A stretch of DNA of 64,000 nt from Paragorgia papillata (lineage: Eukaryota > Cnidaria > Anthozoa > Scleralcyonacea > Coralliidae): contig JAWNZC010000337.1 of NCBI GenBank assembly GCA_035771165.1, forward strand, positions 4,765,501 through 4,829,500, read 5' to 3'. The position numbers were made by a program, and so were the translations under genes. Position 1 is the first letter of the stretch. The number at the start of each line of letters is the position of its first letter. Of the stretch, positions 59,687-64,000 are shown in pieces. Below the pieces are notes generated by a model. The model was not told where the DNA came from. It worked only from the letters and a program-made list of their open reading frames with translations, and did no database searches.

Positions 59687-61348
59687 GTGTCCGTTGTCGT
59701 CATTCTAATACACCGTTACACTTTTCTGAAGAAGACTCGAAGAACCGAGTTGAAAGCTCAAAACTTTAATAATATAGTCCGGAGAACACTTACTTACTAC
59801 ATTATGCCTGGATTACAAATCTTCAAATTCATAAGACAGACGTATGGGATAGCTACTCTCAGAAACGCCAGAAAATGGGAATTCTTCGCGCGCAAAGAGT
59901 CATCGACCTTTGAACAACTACACTTCCCACACAATTGCAAACGACTCGATATTCTACCGAACAGCATTAACTACCAACCACCTAAAAAAACTGAACTTGC
60001 TCAACGCACCGCTAAAGCCAATGGCCACCGTATGGTGAAGACACTCATCGCTGACGCTCACAATCGCCTTCGCATTTATCAACAGAAATTACACGGACAC
60101 CATAATGCAGTTCTACTCGAGACCAGCCAGACTGACGCACAAGCACTGGATAACACCATCAAACTTACAGCTAACGAATATAAAACAAGACGACACGCTG
60201 AATTGGAACAAAAATTTAAAAATTCAAGATCTTACAAACAACACCGTAGCAACGCAGACGCCTGGGTTAAAAATATCAGCCACAAACAACTCACCGAACA
60301 AGAGACACAAGTGCTAACGAAAGGATTGAATTACAACACAACAGACGCCAACAAAATAGATTTCATCGCCGACCTGGAATCCACACTTAAGAAAACAGAT
60401 CTAACAGAAGACACAAAAAACCAAATCCGCCACCAAGTAACAAACAATCTACTACACCAAATACATGCAGTTGACCTCAACAAACGAGAACGAGAAGCCC
60501 TGAAAGATCTAAAGAACGACGACGAGATTATTATACTACCTGCTGATAAAGGACGCACGACTGTCATCATGGACAAATCCAATTACATCGACAAAGCCAA
60601 CGCATTACTCAAGGACGCAATTACATACCAACCACTTCACATTGACCCCAGTAAAACAACAGTAAACCGCATCAACAAAAAACTCAAAACTCTCAAAGAC
60701 CAAGAAAAACTGAACCAAAACACGTACAACCGAGTTAGACCCAAGAACACAACAATCGCCAGATTTTATGGCCTACCGAAAATCCATAAAGAAAATACTC
60801 CTCTCCGACCAATTGTCTCCCTCCCTGGATCACCGACTTACAACCTATCCAAATATCTTGCTGGAATACTCAACCCTCTGGTCAAAACTTCACCTCATTC
60901 TATCGACAACGTTAACACTTTCCTGACCAATATTAAAGACTTAAGAATTGAACCTGATGAAATCATGGTATCCTTCGACGTAGTCTCTCTATTTACTTCC
61001 ATACCACTAGACACAGCACGACGAATCACTGAACAACTACTTACTGACGATACATCATGGCAAACAAGAACCACACTCGACAAAGAAGACATACTTGAAC
61101 TCCTTGACCTATGCCTTTCAACGGAGATCTGCTTTCAAAACACTTTCTACCGACAAGTATCCGGTACCCCTATGGGGTCACCTCTTTCCAGTTTCCTTGC
61201 TGAAGCAGTGATGCAGGAACTAGAAAAGAGAACCGTGACTAACAACAACGACATTACAACATGGGACAGATACGTAGACGACGTGTTTGCAATAATCAAG
61301 AAAGACAAAACTGACAAAATATTACAAACAATCAACAACGCTACGGAA
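59687..61348 (+). pseudogene. PLE reverse transcriptase, 3'-truncated sister copy
   Basis: Head to head with the previous element and about 99% alike at protein level. It starts in the inverted end of the terminal repeat (TTCTAATACACCG, 59702 on), with MPGLQIFKF the likely start (59805). Motif C is intact (RYVDDVF, 61268-61288). The homology stops abruptly at 61348, in the middle of the palm-thumb region (NNATE); the thumb and GIY-YIG are absent. Confidence 0.85.
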
Positions 61349-61640
61349 GTAGTGTCAAAAGGCCGATACTGGACTCAGCTCTAAAACATTTTTGACCCCC
61401 CACTTTTTTAATATTTTACCCCCCCTGAAATCCGATACTGCACTCAGCTTCAAAACATTTCCAACCCCCCACTTTTTGAAATATTTAACCCCCCCCCCGT
61501 TTTCAAAATGGCGTCCAAAAGAATTTTCCAAGATGGCCGCCAAATTTTTCGGGAGGGGGTTTTGGAAGGGTTTTTTTGAAGTTTTTCGGGAGGGGGTTTT
61601 TGGGGAGTTAAAATTGTTATTTTTAAGTTTTAAAATTTTA
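61349..61640. repeat. junction region with 66-bp tandem repeat
   Basis: Two diverged 66-bp units start CGATACTGGACTCAGCTC and CGATACTGCACTCAGCTTC; each contains two C-runs and CCCCCCACTTTTT. Downstream is a doubled TTTTCGGGAGGGGGTTTT. This separates the PLE from the compact gene array and may be the terminal region of an inserted element. Confidence 0.7.
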
Positions 61641-61658
61641 AGGAAATAGGAATAAACA

Positions 61659-61895
61659 ATGTTAGTTAAAGACAATATTAATGTTGGTAAGTGCGACTTT
61701 AGGTCTAAAACATGGTTTGATATTGGCAAACTAATATTTAACCTGACAAGTGGTAGTAACCAAGGCTACAAACTTTGGCTGATGTACAGCAAATACAGTA
61801 CAGAGTTTGACGAAATTTTTTGTTTTGAATATTGGGATTATCTTACAGACATAAAAGATTTTGTTGAATCGTTCAAAATAATTTTAAAAATTTAA
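61659..61895 (+). CDS. unknown protein, 78 aa (compact array ORF 1)
   Basis: MLVKDNINVGKCDFRSKTWF, rich in aromatic residues, with no recognisable domain and no signal peptide. It starts the array about 20 bases after an AT-rich run (AGGAATAAACA-ATG) and ends 11 bases before the next start. Its reality rests on context: same strand, tight spacing, similar composition. Confidence 0.6.
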   Translation: MLVKDNINVGKCDFRSKTWFDIGKLIFNLTSGSNQGYKLWLMYSKYSTEFDEIFCFEYWDYLTDIKDFVESFKIILKI

Positions 61896-61906
61896 AAAAT
61901 TAAAAA

Positions 61907-62236
61907 ATGAACCAAAGTACAACTAATATCCTTGAATTTTTAACAGAAATAAGTTCTGTAACACTTGATGAAACCATATTAAATACCAGGTTTTTAACGG
62001 AAGATGAATATGAAGATGAAGATTTACTTCCATGTTTTGAAGAAATTGAGTTACTATATCATACAGAAAATGATGGCGAGTACCTTGTTCAAACTAAGGA
62101 TGATTTACTTGGTTTTGAAAATATAAAAGAACTTCATGAAGGGATTGATGTAAACGATATTGTTTCCATTGTACTATGCAAAGGAGAAGAAATCCCAAAA
62201 GAACTTCCACAACAAACGGTAACGGAATCTTTATAA
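61907..62236 (+). CDS. unknown acidic protein, 109 aa (ORF 2)
   Basis: Strongly acidic (TEDEYEDEDLLPCFEEIELL) with no transmembrane segment. The leader is AAAATTTAAAAAATTAAAAA-ATG. Function not recognised; the charge pattern resembles nothing specific. Confidence 0.65.
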   Translation: MNQSTTNILEFLTEISSVTLDETILNTRFLTEDEYEDEDLLPCFEEIELLYHTENDGEYLVQTKDDLLGFENIKELHEGIDVNDIVSIVLCKGEEIPKELPQQTVTESL

Positions 62237-62350
62237 AAAACATATACATAAAGGGTAACCGATCCTTTTCTGACATATTTTTTTTACCAATTCCAACCTT
62301 TCTTGACAGCTTAAAATCTTTAACAAAAAATGTTAAAAATTTTTTAATAA
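62237..62350. other. spacer in the array
   Basis: 114 A/T-rich bases with no ATG-initiated frame of its own. It probably holds the promoter or leader of ORF 3. Confidence 0.4.
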
Positions 62351-62551
62351 ATGAAAACCAAACAAAAGAACTTATGTCCATACAAAGAAAAATGTATGTG
62401 GGTAGGTTTTACAAAATATTTACATGGAGAACCATTCATAATATATCATAACAAAAGTACAGACCCAAGAACAGTTTGTACTTATATACACCCAGGCGAG
62501 ACAGAAGTTCAAATGTTAGTTAGAACTGGTGTATATGATACTGTTTTTTAA
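62351..62551 (+). CDS. small CCCH-like protein, 66 aa (ORF 3)
   Basis: NLCPYKEKCMWVGF near the N-terminus and VCTYIHPGE further on give C-x5-C and C-x3-H pairs. CTYIHPGE is the typical end of a CCCH zinc finger (C-x-Y-x-H-P), but the 32-residue spacing between the second and third Cys is far longer than the usual five. So either a split or expanded zinc site, or chance. Confidence 0.55.
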   Translation: MKTKQKNLCPYKEKCMWVGFTKYLHGEPFIIYHNKSTDPRTVCTYIHPGETEVQMLVRTGVYDTVF

Positions 62552-62603
62552 TTTTTTTTTAAATTGTATGTCTGTTTTTAAAACCTAAAAAAAAATAAGA
62601 ATC

Positions 62604-62846
62604 ATGCCAAAAAGAAGAAACGGTTATGTTGCTAGCGGTTCGAAAGTTGTAACATTCATTTGTTCTGAATGTGGTTTTAATGTAAAAACAGAAACAGCAC
62701 TACGGTTGCACGCAAGGGTTACACATAAAGAAATAAAATTTAGTAAAACTAACTACAAATGTGCAACATGTTTTGAAAGCTTTCTAACTGAAAAAGATAT
62801 AGACAAACATGTTGGTAAACACAACAAAAAAATTAAAACAAAATAA
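62604..62846 (+). CDS. two-finger C2H2 protein, 80 aa (ORF 4)
   Basis: Finger 1 is CSECGFNVKTETALRLHARV-TH (C-x2-C-x12-H-x4-H); finger 2 is C-ATC-FESFLTEKDIDK-H-VGK-H (C-x2-C-x12-H-x3-H). The N-terminus (MPKRRNG) and C-terminus (KHNKKIKTK) are basic, consistent with nucleic-acid binding, perhaps regulating the array. Complete and intronless. Confidence 0.8.
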   Translation: MPKRRNGYVASGSKVVTFICSECGFNVKTETALRLHARVTHKEIKFSKTNYKCATCFESFLTEKDIDKHVGKHNKKIKTK

Positions 62847-62874
62847 GATCTAAACAAAAAATTTCCTAAGATCT

Positions 62875-62893
62875 CTTATTTTTCAAAAATAAG
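62875..62893. promoter_or_regulatory. perfect AT hairpin before ORF 5
   Basis: CTTATTTTT-C-AAAAATAAG, 21 bases before the ORF 5 ATG, followed by AAATTTATTTTAAATAAATA. The ORF 5-ORF 6 gap also carries AAATAAGATTTCTAAG and ends in AAATAAATAAAC-ATG, so a shared leader signal is possible. Confidence 0.4.
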
Positions 62894-62913
62894 AAATTTA
62901 TTTTAAATAAATA

Positions 62914-63738
62914 ATGAGTTATTACTATGGATATGGAAGACAAAGGAGATCATTGGAAGATTTTAACATGGAAAAAAAAGTAAAAGAAATTGAACGAAAG
63001 TTAAAAAACCTTTCCCTAACACCTGACGAAAATTACAAAACTGTTTTTGACATCAACATAACAAAAGCTGTTAAAACCTTTGAGACTGTTAGTGGTGTAA
63101 AAAGAATAACCCAAGCACGGAGTGGAAATTCTGTTTTATGGCAAGATGATAAATCCGTTGCCCCTACATTTGGCTCGGATCCCATTGGTCCAGGTACAGA
63201 TTACATTGAAAACACAGGAGGAAACTACATGTGTTTTTGCAACACTGATATGCAGTTTAATGATGTTTCTGTTTTTGTTGTTTGTGCGGTAGTAGATACA
63301 TCTGTTCCCGACGATTGGTGTTATCTTATTGGGAATGATAATGGTAATTATGATAAATATGTTAGCTTTAAATCCTACTCTTACTCCAAATTAGTAATTG
63401 GCGGTATAAGACAAGGCACTAAAAAAACCCTTGATATTGTTAGCCCCCATAGCATTCTTAGCAAACATATAGTTTCCTGCCATTGGTTGGGAACTGGATC
63501 CTGTGTGTATTTAAATGGTAAAAAGGAACCAGGATCAGAATTTGAATCGGATTTAGCAGATATAGGTAGTCCATTTGGATCTGTTTTTTTAAATAAAAGA
63601 TTGAGTGGAGCCCCTTCAAATAGTACCCAGCTAAAAGGAAAAATATATGGGATTAAAATTGTCCATGGCCCATTACTTCCAGCTGAGATTGTAAAAATTA
63701 ATAAGGATATGATGAAAGAATATGGAAACTTCATATAA
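62914..63738 (+). CDS. LamG-like protein with Tyr-rich N-terminus, 274 aa (ORF 5)
   Basis: Residues 1-7 are MSYYYGY, followed by a charged, probably coiled-coil stretch (about 20-45: EKKVKEIERKLKNL). From about residue 90 a beta-rich region has the pattern of LamG/concanavalin-A-like folds: VSVFVVCAVVDTS, WCYLIGNDNG, KLVIGG, HIVSCHWLGTGSCVYLNGKK and a closing GKIYGIKIVHGPLLPAEIVK. Such folds bind glycans or proteins. No signal peptide is present, so a particle- or cytoplasm-assembled protein fits better than a secreted one (inference). Confidence 0.75.
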   Translation: MSYYYGYGRQRRSLEDFNMEKKVKEIERKLKNLSLTPDENYKTVFDINITKAVKTFETVSGVKRITQARSGNSVLWQDDKSVAPTFGSDPIGPGTDYIENTGGNYMCFCNTDMQFNDVSVFVVCAVVDTSVPDDWCYLIGNDNGNYDKYVSFKSYSYSKLVIGGIRQGTKKTLDIVSPHSILSKHIVSCHWLGTGSCVYLNGKKEPGSEFESDLADIGSPFGSVFLNKRLSGAPSNSTQLKGKIYGIKIVHGPLLPAEIVKINKDMMKEYGNFI

Positions 63739-63797
63739 ATAATGAAGAAATAAGATTTCTAAGTTTTGTTAAAAAAATTTTTTTAAAATAAATAAAC

Positions 63798-64000
63798 ATG
63801 AGTTATTACTATGGATATGATGATGCAGATTATTCTTATGGTGGTGGAGGAGCAGATGGAGAACAAGGACCACAAGGTGATACAGGTGCCAAAGGAGACA
63901 AAGGCGACATAGGGTTAACAGGTGCAACAGGTCCAAAAGGAACCAAAGGAGACACTGGTAACACAGGATCAAAGGGTTCCAAAGGGGACAAAGGAGAAGC
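63798..64000 (+). CDS. collagen-like protein, N-terminal part (ORF 6)
   Basis: It starts MSYYYGYDDADYSYGGGG and then 17 uninterrupted Gly-X-Y triplets to the window end, rich in Lys/Asp/Thr (GDKGDIG, GPKGTKGDTG). It shares its first seven residues, and 22 identical nucleotides, with ORF 5. There is no signal peptide, unlike animal collagens. The gene continues past the window. Collagen-like fibres without signal peptides are known in several large DNA viruses. Confidence 0.8.
   Translation, partial: MSYYYGYDDADYSYGGGGADGEQGPQGDTGAKGDKGDIGLTGATGPKGTKGDTGNTGSKGSKGDKGE

Larger units (their letters stand above)
56584..59702 (-). mobile_element. full-length PLE, minus strand
   Basis: Two direct terminal repeats (56584-57060 and 59263-59702) begin GTAAGTAAGTGTTCTCCGGA, share TTCGAGTCTTCTTCAGAAAA and GGATTTCTTCGGAAGGAACG, and flank an RT frame (59309-57243) and a GIY-YIG frame (57255-56999). 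As usual in PLEs, the 3' repeat overlaps the end of the endonuclease. Terminal repeats and both domains are present, but two lesions inactivate it. Confidence 0.88.

Noticed and set aside
61659..64000. Bacterial contamination
   Set aside because: No Shine-Dalgarno sequences before the starts, C2H2 and CCCH-like fingers are uncommon in bacteria, and the array is continuous with host PLE sequence; an assembly chimera is still possible.

Overview
This is eukaryotic DNA: AT-rich and intron-containing, with AATAAA poly(A) signals, microsatellites and a very dense load of transposable elements. Two host gene families point to an animal, most likely an anthozoan cnidarian: the C-terminal half of Integrator subunit 4, and a PAN/EGF/fibrinogen-like gene of the type that cnidarian annotations call 'uncharacterized skeletal organic matrix protein 5-like'. 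Species cannot be told from the sequence.

Layout. 1-12.2 kb (+): the last five coding exons of INTS4 (2792-12105), with introns full of TTAA-flanked MITEs; the last intron holds a roughly 2 kb foldback containing two further nested elements. 12.2-29.5 kb: no host gene recognised; layered MITEs, foldbacks, segmental repeats, a BED-type zinc-finger fragment, and hammerhead-ribozyme-bearing repeats at 26.6-28.0 kb. 29.5-34.6 kb (+): a complete small secreted cysteine-rich protein gene (three coding exons, 150 aa) whose second coding intron was invaded by Penelope-like element (PLE) fragments. 34.6-42 kb: mostly featureless. 42.0-46.4 kb (+): PAN-EGF-fibrinogen-like exons with an in-frame TGA where the first EGF cysteine is expected. 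47-61.3 kb: a retroelement graveyard with four PLE copies (two forming a near-identical head-to-head pair), two LINE fragments and a second hammerhead ribozyme.

61.4-64 kb differs from everything else: six short, intronless, same-strand ORFs packed 11-115 bases apart with A/T-rich leaders. They are two unknown proteins, a CCCH-like protein, a two-finger C2H2 protein, a LamG-like 274-aa protein and the start of a collagen-like protein. The last two share the same Tyr-rich N-terminus. The arrangement looks like one end of an integrated DNA-virus-like or Polinton-like element that abuts, and possibly interrupts, a PLE copy at about 61348. No hallmark gene (capsid, polymerase, integrase, ATPase) lies inside the window, so this class assignment is inference.

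How the genes work together: the host genes are unrelated to each other. The repeats interact, because PLE copies supply reverse transcriptase and GIY-YIG endonuclease domains and hammerhead-bearing small repeats resemble non-autonomous partners (retrozymes). Most PLE copies here carry visible inactivating lesions.
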